Source of the DNA: CAIUVD01 sp044338255
Lineage (GTDB): Bacteria > Planctomycetota > UBA11346
DNA length: 34,108 nt
Reading direction: 5' to 3'
NCBI GenBank assembly: GCA_044338255.1
Contig: JBIILZ010000034.1
Span: 1-34,108 of the forward strand
Positions 23,361 to 32,900 of this stretch are shown here, piece by piece. The notes beneath the pieces were generated by a model. The model searched no databases. It saw only the letters and a program-made list of their open reading frames with translations, and was not told where the DNA came from. The position numbers and the translations under genes are program-made. Each line of letters starts with the position of its first letter. Position 1 is the stretch's first letter.

Positions 23361-24800
23361 TCAGCGGACCTGCATGACCCGCCACGCCTGCACGCCCCAC
23401 GGTGGCAGGCTGACGCGCAAGCCCTCCTGGTTGAGGGTGGCCGCCGTCACCGTGCGCGACGGACTGCTGGTGAGGCAATCTTGAAATTGGCAATCGCGTT
23501 CGGCCAAGGGCCCGGCTTTGACGGCGCCGCTGACATGGCTCCAGCTGGCATTGACGATGAACGCCAGGCTGTGGTAACCCGTCAGCGTCCACAAGCAGCC
23601 GATCAGGCTGCGTCCGCCGACATCGCGCGGCTCGAGCAACTGCCAGCGACCATCGTGGCGCGCCGGCTCGGCGAGCAGGTGCAACAGTTCGCGGAAGGCC
23701 CGGCGGTGAAACGGCGATCCTTCTTCCGGCGGGCGCCGCCGGCTGCGGTGCGGGCTATGCATGCGCCGTCCATCCTCCTGGCCGTAATGGCAGAGGAGCA
23801 TGCCCGGGACCATGCCGGTCAGGAACAACGCGCCGCGGTGGTGATCGATCGAGGTGAAGGTCGCCGCCGCCCGCTGCTCATCGTCGTTTTCGAGGAAGCG
23901 CACGCAGTGGCTCTGGTAGTCCGGGGCGGCACGAAGATGCGCGCGGATGGCTTCGGCGTTGTCGGTGAGCAGGCGGTCGTAGAGGATCTTGTCGTAGGTG
24001 AAGTCGAAGCCCTGCTGCTGCAGTTCCCACTCCTTGTTCCAATAGACCTCGGCGAGGAACAGCGTACCCGGATGGGCGGCGCGCACGGCGTCGGTGCAAC
24101 GGCGCCAGAATGGCTCCATCTCGCGCCGCCAGGTTCCACGGAAGACATCCGGTAACAGTAGCATCGCCTCTTCGCAGCGCAGGCCATCGCAACGCGAGGC
24201 GACCTCGCTGGCCATGGCGATCACCGCCTCTTGGGCTTCGGGACGACTGTAATCGATCTGCAGGGTATCCTGCCAGGCGGGGAAATTGGGATCGCGACCA
24301 TGGGCGAAGATATGCCCATGCAGACGGATGAAGGCGTCGGGGAAGGCGCGGATGTCGGATTCGCTGCCCTGGATGAGCAGAGACGGCCGCTCGCTCGCCC
24401 ACGGATGGTCGAGGCCAACGTGATTGGGTGTGAAGTCGAGCATCAGCGAGAGGCCGCTGGCGCGGGCGCGCTCGCGCAGGCGCTCGAGGGCCTGATCATC
24501 ACCCAATTGGCTTTTGACGATGTAGCCGCTAACCGCGAGCGGTGCCCCACCAATGTCCTCATCACCGAAATCAGGGAGGATGCTGTGCAGGTGCTTCTGC
24601 AGATCGTCATCTTTCAAGGCATGGGCACGCGATAATGGCCCGGTCGTCCACACCCCGAAGAGGTACAGCCAGGTGAATCCGCTTTCGACGAGATGATCGA
24701 GAAAACCGTAGTCTAGGTCATCCAACGAGGCTTCCCGGCCAAGCTCCTGGCCGCGTTCGGTGCGCCAGGTACGCGCATTTAATTCGTATACCTGATGCAT
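23361..24800 (-). CDS. GH13 alpha-amylase-like protein with altered nucleophile
   Basis: A 479-residue TIM-barrel protein of the alpha-amylase superfamily, without signal peptide. Region I is DFTPNHVG (122-129). Region II is CDGLRCEEAMLLLP, and region III is LFLAEVYW with the acid/base Glu251. Region IV is RFLENDDEQRAA, where the stabilising Asp would be Asp306 or Asp307 and the usual ENHD is ENDD. The nucleophile of the G-x-R-x-D pattern should be Asp, but position 210 is Glu (GAA, checked on the minus strand). It may be a changed or weakened enzyme. Relatives act on alpha-glucans or trehalose. The upstream SD is unclear. Confidence 0.85.
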   Translation of the reverse strand: MHQVYELNARTWRTERGQELGREASLDDLDYGFLDHLVESGFTWLYLFGVWTTGPLSRAHALKDDDLQKHLHSILPDFGDEDIGGAPLAVSGYIVKSQLGDDQALERLRERARASGLSLMLDFTPNHVGLDHPWASERPSLLIQGSESDIRAFPDAFIRLHGHIFAHGRDPNFPAWQDTLQIDYSRPEAQEAVIAMASEVASRCDGLRCEEAMLLLPDVFRGTWRREMEPFWRRCTDAVRAAHPGTLFLAEVYWNKEWELQQQGFDFTYDKILYDRLLTDNAEAIRAHLRAAPDYQSHCVRFLENDDEQRAAATFTSIDHHRGALFLTGMVPGMLLCHYGQEDGRRMHSPHRSRRRPPEEGSPFHRRAFRELLHLLAEPARHDGRWQLLEPRDVGGRSLIGCLWTLTGYHSLAFIVNASWSHVSGAVKAGPLAERDCQFQDCLTSSPSRTVTAATLNQEGLRVSLPPWGVQAWRVMQVR

Positions 24801-24882
24801 GACCGATGAGCCTAGGAGAGTTGGATGATCTTGGGAAGGGGGAAAGAGCCAGGACCGGCGGTGAATGTTTTATTCGATTGGG

Positions 24883-24910
24883 GGAACCACTACCACGAGC
24901 AGATGGTTCC
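24883..24910. promoter_or_regulatory. GGAACCA-N14-TGGTTCC inverted repeat
   Basis: Perfect 7-bp arms lie just after the stop of the metallo-hydrolase gene and before the amylase start, both minus strand. There is no T-tract following in that direction, so it may be an operator or weak terminator. The same 7-14-7 geometry occurs at 15897-15924. Confidence 0.35.
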
Positions 24911-24919
24911 GATCGAGTT

Positions 24920-25873
24920 CTATATGCGGCGCGTGAGTTCCCAGGTCTTCCCCTCGAAGCCGGCCGACAGCGCCCAGGGCGCATTCGGCGCGATCAGTTC
25001 CTTGTAACGTGCGGCGTCATTGCGCAGGCGGGTCACGGCGGCGTCGCTCGCGAGCGGGTCGTGATGGAAGATGACCAATTCACCGATGTCGGTTTCGCGG
25101 AAGAAATCGATGAAATTGAAGATCGTCGAGTGGCCGAAGTTGATGTGATCGTGGTAATCGAGGAAGCCATACATGGCATCGACGATGACGACATCGGCAC
25201 CGGCGACGAACTGCGCATAGGTCTCGGCCAGGCGATGCGGACTTTTCGAGACCTCGGTGTCGGTCAGGTAGCACACCGAGCGGCCTTCATGCTCGATGCG
25301 GTAGCCATAGGCCTTGTCGGGATGGATCAGCGGCAGGATACGGACCTCGGCGGCGCCGATGCGGGTAGCTTGGTCCTCGGGAATCTGCGTGCAGGTGATG
25401 CGGCTGGGAAGGCCAGGCCACTTCACCGGGAAGTGCGCCCCTGACATCTGGCTGGCCAAGAGCTCCTGGGCGTCGGAGCGTCCTGACCAGACGTTGATGT
25501 CGCGGTCCTTCATGTAGATCGGGCCAAAGAACGGGAAACCGCAGATATGATCCCAATGGAAATGCGTGAACAGGAAATGCAGGGCATCGTTCTTGGCCCG
25601 GCCATCGCTCATGAGCTGCGCCGACAGCGCGCGCAGGCCGGTACCGGCATCGAGGATGAAGGTCTGGCCGGCGATCGCGACTTCGACGCAGCTGGTATTG
25701 CCGCCATAGGTCCAGCTGTGCGGGCTGCGATCGAGGTAGGTCTCGATGGCTGCCGGCGAGGCCAGGTCCGCGGGACTGGCCTCATTGAGCAGGGCCCGGG
25801 CCTTGTCGCGGAGTTGCGCATTGCTTAACGGCGTCGCCAACGAGCCGCGCGTGCCCCAAAGACGGATGCGCAT
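24920..25873 (-). CDS. Metallo-beta-lactamase-fold hydrolase
   Basis: A 317-residue cytoplasmic metallo-hydrolase. The opening MRIRLWGTRGSLATP and the metal motif THFHWDHICGFPFF (HxHxDH) place it with the RNase Z/phosphodiesterase-like branch; DAGTG, LTDTEV and FHHDP supply further conserved positions. The substrate is unknown; relatives hydrolyse cyclic nucleotides, phosphonates or RNA. I chose the ATG at 25873 because it starts at the family's canonical N-terminus. An in-frame ATG at 25933 adds 20 Ser/Ala-rich residues and has AGGA upstream, so it remains possible. Confidence 0.9.
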   Translation of the reverse strand: MRIRLWGTRGSLATPLSNAQLRDKARALLNEASPADLASPAAIETYLDRSPHSWTYGGNTSCVEVAIAGQTFILDAGTGLRALSAQLMSDGRAKNDALHFLFTHFHWDHICGFPFFGPIYMKDRDINVWSGRSDAQELLASQMSGAHFPVKWPGLPSRITCTQIPEDQATRIGAAEVRILPLIHPDKAYGYRIEHEGRSVCYLTDTEVSKSPHRLAETYAQFVAGADVVIVDAMYGFLDYHDHINFGHSTIFNFIDFFRETDIGELVIFHHDPLASDAAVTRLRNDAARYKELIAPNAPWALSAGFEGKTWELTRRI

Positions 25874-26197
25874 CGACGTGTCCGGGGACGCGGAATGGTT
25901 GGCCGGTACAGCAGATGACGAAGCGGACGACATGGGTGTCGAATTTTCCTAAAACTGTGACCCGTCGGAAGCTTGCATTGCGACGGACATGCCGAACGGC
26001 CGATCGATGCTAAAGATGCCGGCCGAGGGTGCAACGAGAGGCCCGGCAGGTCGTATATACCGTTTCAGACTCACCATGCGCTGTCCACAGGTGCCGAGGT
26101 TGTCGCTCGAAGTGGCCGCGTAGGCTCCCCGGGCTGACGACACACGACCTGCATGCGGCCTGGGCATCGTCAACGTTCCTTTTACGAGAAGTCGTCC
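25874..26197. promoter_or_regulatory. Divergent spacer between hydrolase and PilM-like genes
   Basis: This 324-bp stretch holds the start regions of two divergent genes. I see a CCGTCG (25962-25967) / CGACGG (25981-25986) inverted pair and a TATATA tract (26054-26059) that could be a -10 element, but no convincing -35 on either strand. The short open frames across it look like composition artefacts. If the hydrolase starts at 25933 the spacer is 264 bp. Confidence 0.35.
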
Positions 26198-27742
26198 ATG
26201 ACCACCACCATTGAAGTCACCGCCAGCGCCATCCGGCTGTGCGTCACCGCTGAGCAGCGCATCACCGGCCTCGAATCATGGCCGGTTCCGCTGGGCGCGG
26301 ATCCCTTGGCGGTGTTGGCGGCGGCGCCCTTGCCGGATGGTTTGGGAAAGGTCCGCGTCCTCTTGCACCATGACGACCTCTTGACGCGAACCTTGGTGCA
26401 GCCGGGGTGCGCCCCCGATCGGCTCGACAAGCTGGTGCGCTTCGAGCTTGGAAATCTCGCCGGGCCGGGCGCCGATGATGCCGTACCCAGTGCCATCAGC
26501 TGGCACCTCGTGCCGATCGCGGGCGCGGATGGCGAGATGCGCGTGCTGGCGCAGATCGCACGCCTGCGCCTGATCGAGCAGGTACGACAGGCCCTGGCTC
26601 CACGCGGGGCGAAGCTCGCCGCCCTCAGCCATCCGGCGATTGGCTTGTTCCATGCCTTCAAGGCCCAGGCGCCGGCGCATCAGGGCGTCGCCTGTCTGAT
26701 CGACGTCGGTGGCAGCCACCTGCATCTGGTCCTGGTCAAGGACGGTGATCTGGTGTTCATGCGCAGCCATGCCCCGGGCATGGATGAGACGGTGCGCCAG
26801 GTCGCCGCCAAGCGCGGCATCAGCGAAATCGACGCCGCCGCCCTGGTGCGCAAGATCGCCGTCGGCTCGCCCGATGATCTCAAGAGCCTCATTGCCAACC
26901 AGGCCGGGGCGATCAGTGCGGCGATCACCGCCAATGTCCGCTTCTGCCGGACCCAGCTCAAACTCAGCGAATTCGAGCCGACCCAGATCCATGTCGCTGG
27001 GGCCGGCGCCCTGGCCCACGGCTTCCTCGCGACCTTGGCTGATCGCACGGGTTTGCCCGTACGTTTGATCAACCCCTTCGCCGGACAGATCTCGCGTCTG
27101 CCGACCGATCTCTCTGATCGCCTGGCCGGCTTGCCGAGTCCGTGGGCGGTGGCCATCGGCGGCGCCAGCGCGCCACTGTGGGAACTCGACGCCCTCAGCG
27201 ATGAGCGTCGCGAGCGCACGCACTACTGGCGTACCGATGGCGCCTTGAAGGTCGCGGCGGCGGCGGCGGTGCTGCTCTCGGTCGTCGGCGTGGTCGCGAT
27301 CGAAGGCACCTTGGCGCGCTCCAGCAGCCGCCTCGCCGAGCTCGAGGCCACCGTTCCGAAAGCCCAGGACATGGCCAAGAAGATCGCCGCCAGCCGTGAT
27401 CGGCAGGTGGCCGACGCCAACCGTCTCCTGTGGTTGGATGCCGAGCGCCGGCCGGGACGGGTGGCGGTCGAACTGCTCAATGGCATCGCCAAGCTCCAGG
27501 ATCCGGCGACCTGCCCGGTGATCCTCACGGGCTATCAGGTCGGCCGGCAGCCGGGCATGGTGGTGGTCGAGCTCGCAGGCTCGGCGACCAGCGCCAAGGT
27601 CAGCGCCGAGTCAGCGATCCGCGCCTTCAAGAACGGCCTGCAGCAGAACTATCCGGCGATCGCAACCATCGAGGAATTGCCGACGGCGATCGAGAAAGAC
27701 CGGCTGTCCTTCAAGTATCGCTTGGCGATTCCCGACGGCTGA
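26198..27742 (+). CDS. Fused PilM/PilN-like (GspL-like) pilus assembly protein
   Basis: A 514-residue protein. Residues 1 to about 335 have the actin-like PilM/FtsA fold: LIDVGGSHLHLVLVKDGDLVFMRSHAPGMDE, a VAGAGALAHGF phosphate-binding loop, and WAVAIGGA. A single membrane span (about 347-370, VAAAAAVLLSVVGVVAIEG) and a coiled periplasmic tail with a ferredoxin-like C-terminus then resemble PilN. Separate PilM and PilN are usual in type IV pili; GspL of type II secretion has this combined topology. No pilO, pilP, pilQ or gsp gene is visible, so the machine it serves lies elsewhere. GAGAAG precedes the ATG; upstream in-frame codons from 26153 look non-coding. Confidence 0.8.
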   Translation: MTTTIEVTASAIRLCVTAEQRITGLESWPVPLGADPLAVLAAAPLPDGLGKVRVLLHHDDLLTRTLVQPGCAPDRLDKLVRFELGNLAGPGADDAVPSAISWHLVPIAGADGEMRVLAQIARLRLIEQVRQALAPRGAKLAALSHPAIGLFHAFKAQAPAHQGVACLIDVGGSHLHLVLVKDGDLVFMRSHAPGMDETVRQVAAKRGISEIDAAALVRKIAVGSPDDLKSLIANQAGAISAAITANVRFCRTQLKLSEFEPTQIHVAGAGALAHGFLATLADRTGLPVRLINPFAGQISRLPTDLSDRLAGLPSPWAVAIGGASAPLWELDALSDERRERTHYWRTDGALKVAAAAAVLLSVVGVVAIEGTLARSSSRLAELEATVPKAQDMAKKIAASRDRQVADANRLLWLDAERRPGRVAVELLNGIAKLQDPATCPVILTGYQVGRQPGMVVVELAGSATSAKVSAESAIRAFKNGLQQNYPAIATIEELPTAIEKDRLSFKYRLAIPDG

Positions 27743-27802
27743 GGCATTTGTCGATCCTGACAGGCTTGAGCTGGCGGCATTCGCGCCACCATCTGCCGGC
27801 CA

Positions 27803-29977
27803 ATGATCACCTATCACGAAGCCACCACGACGTTCTTTCTGGAAGGTCCGGCGAGCAGCTATGTGGTAGCGATCGATGCCCACGGACGGCTCAAGCACCT
27901 GCACTGGGGCGCCCGCATCCGTCCCGGGGCCCTGGGCCAGGTGGCGCCGCAGATCGAGCGCGCCTTCAGTCCCAATCCGCTGCCGTCTGATCGCAGCTAC
28001 AGCCTCGATACCCTGCCTCAGGAATGTCCGACCGCCGGCGCCAGCGATTTCCGCATACCAGCGATCGTCGTCGAACATGCCGATGGTTCGCGGCTGCTCG
28101 ATCTGCTCTATGCCAGCCACGTGATCAGCGCCGGCAAGCCGGTGCTTGCGGGTCTGCCGGCGACCTACGTCGAACAGCCAGGCGAAGCCGCGACCTTGAC
28201 GGTGACCCTGGTCGATCGCCTCAGCGGCGTGCAGGTGATCGTCAGCTATACCCAGTTCGCGGCCTTCGACGCCGTGGCCCGCAACTTCTGCGTGGTCAAC
28301 CACGGGACCGCCGCTTGCGTGGTGACCACCGCCTTGAGCGCCAGCGTTGATCTGCCCCTGGCAGACCAGCGTTTGCTGACCTTGCCGGGGGCCTGGGCCC
28401 GCGAGCGCCACGTGCACCTCGCGCCCCTGCATCCAGGCTTGCAGGCGGTGGGCAGCCGTCGCGGTACGAGTTCGCATCAGCACAATCCCTTCATCGCCCT
28501 GGTCGCTGCCGATGCCGGCGAAGAGCACGGTGAGGTCCGTGGTCTTTCGCTGGTCTACTCCGGCTGCTTCACCGCCCAGGTCGAGGTCGATCAGTATGCG
28601 ATCGCGCGCGTGCAGATCGGCATGCAGCCGCCGGATCTGCGCTGGCGCCTGGCCCCGGGTGCGAGTTTTCAGACTCCGGAAGCGATCCTGGTCTTCAGCA
28701 GCGCCGGCCTGGGAGCGATGAGCCGCACCTACCATCGGCTCTACCGCACGCGTCTGGCGCGCGGCCCGTTCCGCGACGCGTCCCGGCCGATCCTGATCAA
28801 CAATTGGGAGGCGACGTATTTCGATTTCGATGCCGACAAGCTGGTGGCGCTTGCCGCCCGCGCCAAGGACATCGGTGTCGAACTGATGGTCCTCGACGAT
28901 GGCTGGTTCGGGGCGCGCAAGGATGATCGCGCCGGACTCGGCGATTGGGTGGTCAATGAAGACAAGCTCCCCGGCGGCCTGATCGCCTTGGCGGCGCGCA
29001 TCGAAGCCATCGCTATGCGCTTCGGCATCTGGTTCGAGCCGGAGATGGTCAACCCCGACAGTGATCTGTATCGCGCCCATCCCGATTGGTGCCTGCATAT
29101 TCCCGGACGTCCGCGCACCGAGGCGCGCAGCCAGCTGGTACTCGACCTCACGCGTAGCGAGGTCCGCGAGTACGTCTATGAAGCGATCGCCCGCGTCTTG
29201 CGCAGTGCGCGCATCAGCTACGTGAAGTGGGACATGAACCGCCACCTCACCGAGGTCTGGTCGCCGGCGCATCCCGCAGGCGAGGTCCATCATCGCTATT
29301 GTCTCGGCGTCTACGCCCTGCTCGAACGCATCACCAGCGAGTTCCCGCAGGTGCTCTTCGAGAGCTGCAGCGGCGGCGGCGGGCGCTTCGATCCGGGCAT
29401 GCTGCACTATATGCCGCAGGTATGGACCAGCGACAACACCGATGCCATCGCTCGCCTCGGGATCCAGTTCGGGACCTCGTTGGTCTATCCGCTCTCGGCC
29501 ATGGGCGCCCATGTCTCGGCGGTGCCCAACCATCAGAACCAGCGCGTGACGCCGATGACCACCCGTGGGCATGTGGCGTTCACCGGGGCCTTCGGTTTCG
29601 AGCTCGATATCAATACACTTTCCGCCGCGGATCTCGCCGCCGCCCGCAATCTGGTCTGCGAGTATCAGCGTGTGCGTGGCCTGCTCGCGGCCGGGGATCT
29701 CTACCGCTTGCGTGCTCCTGATGATCAGACCTGGGCGGCGTGGATGGTGGTGGCGCCCGATGGCAGCCAGGCACTGGTGACGTACGTACGCATCCTCGCC
29801 GTCAGCAATCCGCCGTTGCCGGTGCTGCGCTTGCGCGGACTACAGCCCGAGGCGCGCTATCGTCTCGACGAAGGCGATGAGATCCTCGGCGGCGAGGTGC
29901 TCATGGCCATCGGCCTGCGGCCGTTCATCGATCACGATTTCACCTCCCGCACTTGGCATCTGGAACGTTGCCCATGA
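27803..29977 (+). CDS. Alpha-galactosidase, glycoside hydrolase family 36
   Basis: A 724-residue retaining alpha-galactosidase (melibiose, raffinose-type substrates). A beta-sandwich N-terminal domain precedes the TIM barrel: LINNWEATYFDF, LMVLDDGWFGARKDD, FGIWFEPEMVNPDSDLY, YVKWDMNRH with nucleophile Asp about 477, and ESCSGGGGRFD and VWTSDNTDA with acid/base Asp about 544. All catalytic motifs are intact and length is normal for GH36. No signal peptide, so intracellular. No clear SD precedes the ATG. Its stop overlaps the start of the SNF2 gene (ATGA at 29974-29977). Confidence 0.96.
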   Translation: MITYHEATTTFFLEGPASSYVVAIDAHGRLKHLHWGARIRPGALGQVAPQIERAFSPNPLPSDRSYSLDTLPQECPTAGASDFRIPAIVVEHADGSRLLDLLYASHVISAGKPVLAGLPATYVEQPGEAATLTVTLVDRLSGVQVIVSYTQFAAFDAVARNFCVVNHGTAACVVTTALSASVDLPLADQRLLTLPGAWARERHVHLAPLHPGLQAVGSRRGTSSHQHNPFIALVAADAGEEHGEVRGLSLVYSGCFTAQVEVDQYAIARVQIGMQPPDLRWRLAPGASFQTPEAILVFSSAGLGAMSRTYHRLYRTRLARGPFRDASRPILINNWEATYFDFDADKLVALAARAKDIGVELMVLDDGWFGARKDDRAGLGDWVVNEDKLPGGLIALAARIEAIAMRFGIWFEPEMVNPDSDLYRAHPDWCLHIPGRPRTEARSQLVLDLTRSEVREYVYEAIARVLRSARISYVKWDMNRHLTEVWSPAHPAGEVHHRYCLGVYALLERITSEFPQVLFESCSGGGGRFDPGMLHYMPQVWTSDNTDAIARLGIQFGTSLVYPLSAMGAHVSAVPNHQNQRVTPMTTRGHVAFTGAFGFELDINTLSAADLAAARNLVCEYQRVRGLLAAGDLYRLRAPDDQTWAAWMVVAPDGSQALVTYVRILAVSNPPLPVLRLRGLQPEARYRLDEGDEILGGEVLMAIGLRPFIDHDFTSRTWHLERCP

Positions 29978-32900
29978 AGCCGTGGAGCGCGCATTTCGAT
30001 GCCGGCTCGCTCGCGCGTGGCCTAGCGCAATTCCGAAATCGTCAAGTCAGCGAGCTGTATGTGCGCGCCAACGGCGTCGAGGCGGTGGTCGAGGGTGACA
30101 CCGGCGTCTATGACGTGGTCATCGACTGGCAGCAGCGTGTCGACGTTCAGTTCTCGGGTCTGGTCACCGACTGCACCTGTACGGTGGGTGTTTTGTGCAA
30201 ACATGCGGTGGCGGTACTGGCGACCATGTTCGACCGCGAGCTGCAGAAGAAATCGCTGCTGCCCGTGCCCGAGGGCTGGACGAAAGCTCCCCAACTCAAG
30301 CCGCCCCCCAAGGAGCGCCCCGAAACGAAACCGAAAACCTCGGTCGAGGCGCCACCGCAGGTCGCCCTCTTGGCGTCGAAAGTCGGCGATCCAGCGATGG
30401 CGTGGGTCCACGAACTGCTGGCGGCGGCCGTCGCCGAGCCCGCGCAGGCGCCGGTGGTCGCGGTCCTTGCGAAAGATCCGCATATCGAATGGCAGATCCT
30501 GCCAGTGCGCATGCGGGCGTTGAAGCGCGAAGGGACCTGGGGCGTGGCCAAGCGCTACGGCAGCTGGAAGGATTTTGCGCAAGCCCACGACGACCAGCTG
30601 CCGGCGAGCATCGCCTGGACCAGCGACATCGGCGAGTGCTGGTACGATGAGGGGCAGGACGCCGACGGCATCCTGCGTCTGGCGTCGAGCTATCTTTTTC
30701 GGCAGGTCATCGCCCGCGGCGTGGTGTTCATGGAGCCGCTTGCCGGTGGCCCCGTGACCCTGGGCGACACCGCAGCCGGTGTTCTGACCTGGAAAAAATC
30801 CGCTGCCGGCTGGCATCTGAGCTTGCACGCGGAAGGTCTGCCTGCGGATGCGCAGATCATGCGCCTCGACCAGCCGTGGTGGATCTCCCAGACGCAACGG
30901 CGGGTGGGGGAGGTGTCCCTGGACTTCGACGACGAGCTGCTTGAGCGCATCCTGAGCATGCCACCCCTGCCGCTGGAAGTCGTGCCCGAGGTCGTGGCAC
31001 GCTTGCGGCTCAGCCATGCGCGCATACCGGCGGCTCCGCAAGAGCTCGATCAGGCGCCACCGGTGCCGGTTTTGCGCGTGTGGACTGGCGCCCTGACCAA
31101 CAGGGATTGGGCGCGCAGGCAACAGGCGCATGTGCTGGCCCTGGTCAGTTTCCGTTATGGTGACCACGAGCTGCCGGCCTACGGCGAGGTGGTCCACACC
31201 GTGAAGCGCGCGCGCATCGTGCGTCAGATCGGGGCCGAGGCCGTACGTTTGCAGGAGGTGCTCCGCGCGGGTCTGACCCGCCTCGAAGACCTGCCGGAGT
31301 GGAGCGACGAGGTCACCGCGTTCCCCTCGTCGTCCATTCATGTCGCCACCCAGCCGCTTTTGGCGATGGCCATGGCGCGCTTGCGGGCCACCGGGTGGGA
31401 GGTCAGCGGCACGAACGTCGGTAACGTCCCGGTCAGCGAGCTCGGGCCGGTGGCCGCCCAGCTCACCGACGATGGCGGCTGGTTCGATCTCGCGCTCGGT
31501 ACCGAGATCGATGGCCAACGCATCGACCTCGTCCCCTTGCTGACGCCGTTGCTGCGCGGCGGTCCGGCGGCCTGGGCCGAGCTGCCCAGCGCCAACGGGG
31601 CGGTGCTGGTGGAGCACGATGGACAGCGGCTGCTGCGCGTACCGCTGACCTTGCTGCACAGTCTGCATGCGCACCTGCAGGCGCTGTTCGCTCGCGAGCG
31701 TGGCGCGGCCTGGCGACTGAATGCCTGGGATTCCGGAGTGCTCGCGGCCCTCGATGGCTGCGCTGTCAGCGTCCTCGGTGGCGAACGTCTGCGCGCGATC
31801 GCTGCGGCTCTGCTCGAACCCTTGCTGCCGGCACCGACGCCACCCGGACTGCAGGCGCAACTGCGACCCTATCAAAGCCAGGGTCTGGCGTGGTTGCAGC
31901 GGCTGCGCGCGGTCGAGCTCGGCGGCATCCTCGCTGATGATATGGGCCTGGGGAAGACCCTCCAGGTGATCGCGCATTTTTGCGCGGAAATGGCGGCAGG
32001 GCGCCTCGATCGTCCGTGTCTGGTGATCTGCCCAGCGAGCATGGTCGGCACCTGGCAGCGCGAACTGACGCGCTTCGCCCCGGGGCTCGCGTCTCAGGTG
32101 CTACACGGCACCAAGCGCGAGACCGCCGCCCTGGTCCCCGGGATCATCGGCATCACCACCTATGGCGTGTTGCACCGCGACATCGAACAGCTGGCGGCGA
32201 TCCCGCTGCACATCGCCGTCTGCGACGAGGCCCAGGTGGTCAAGAATGCCGGCACCAAGGCCGCTCAGGCGCTGCGTCGCCTGGAAGCCCGCCAACGTCT
32301 GTGCCTCACCGGCACGCCGTTGGAAAACCATCTCGGTGAACTGCATGCGCAGGTGACCTGGGCAGCGCCAGGGGTATTCGGCACGCGGGCGTCATTCGAC
32401 GCCTTCTTCGTCAAGCCGATCGCCGAGGGTGACCGTGAACGCAGCGCCCTCCTGCGCCGCCGGCTGCAACTGGTCCTGTTGCGGCGCACCAAGCAGCAGG
32501 TCGCGACCGACCTGCCGCCGCGCAGCGAAAGCGTCGTCATGGTCGAACTGGGCGCGCGCCAGCGTGCGCTCTACGAGTCCATCCGCCTGGCCATGGACGC
32601 GCGCATCCGCGAGGTCATCGCCGAAAAAGGCCTCGCGCGCAGTGGTATCGAGGTCATCGAGGCCCTGCTGCGTCTGCGCCAGGTCGCCTGTGATCCGGCG
32701 CTCTTGAAAACCCCCGACGGCCTAGCCTGCGCTGAATCAGCCAAGCTTGAGACCTTGGCGGAAATGCTGCCGACGATGGTCGAAGACGGCCGGCGGATCC
32801 TCATCTTCTCGCAGTTCACCTCGTTCCTCGATCGTATCGAAACCGAGGTCCTGCAGCCGGCCAATCTGGCGTGGTTGCGCCTCGATGGCCAGACCCGTAA

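Noticed and set aside
27743..27802. Terminator hairpin before the alpha-galactosidase gene (TGGCG...CGCCA)
   Set aside because: The stem is only 5 bp with no T-tract, which is expected by chance at this base composition.
27611..29572. 653-codon open frame antisense to the alpha-galactosidase
   Set aside because: The sense strand has all GH36 catalytic motifs; the antisense frame crosses gene boundaries and shows no recognisable domain. The same reasoning removes the long antisense frames at 30022-31977 and 12666-13868.
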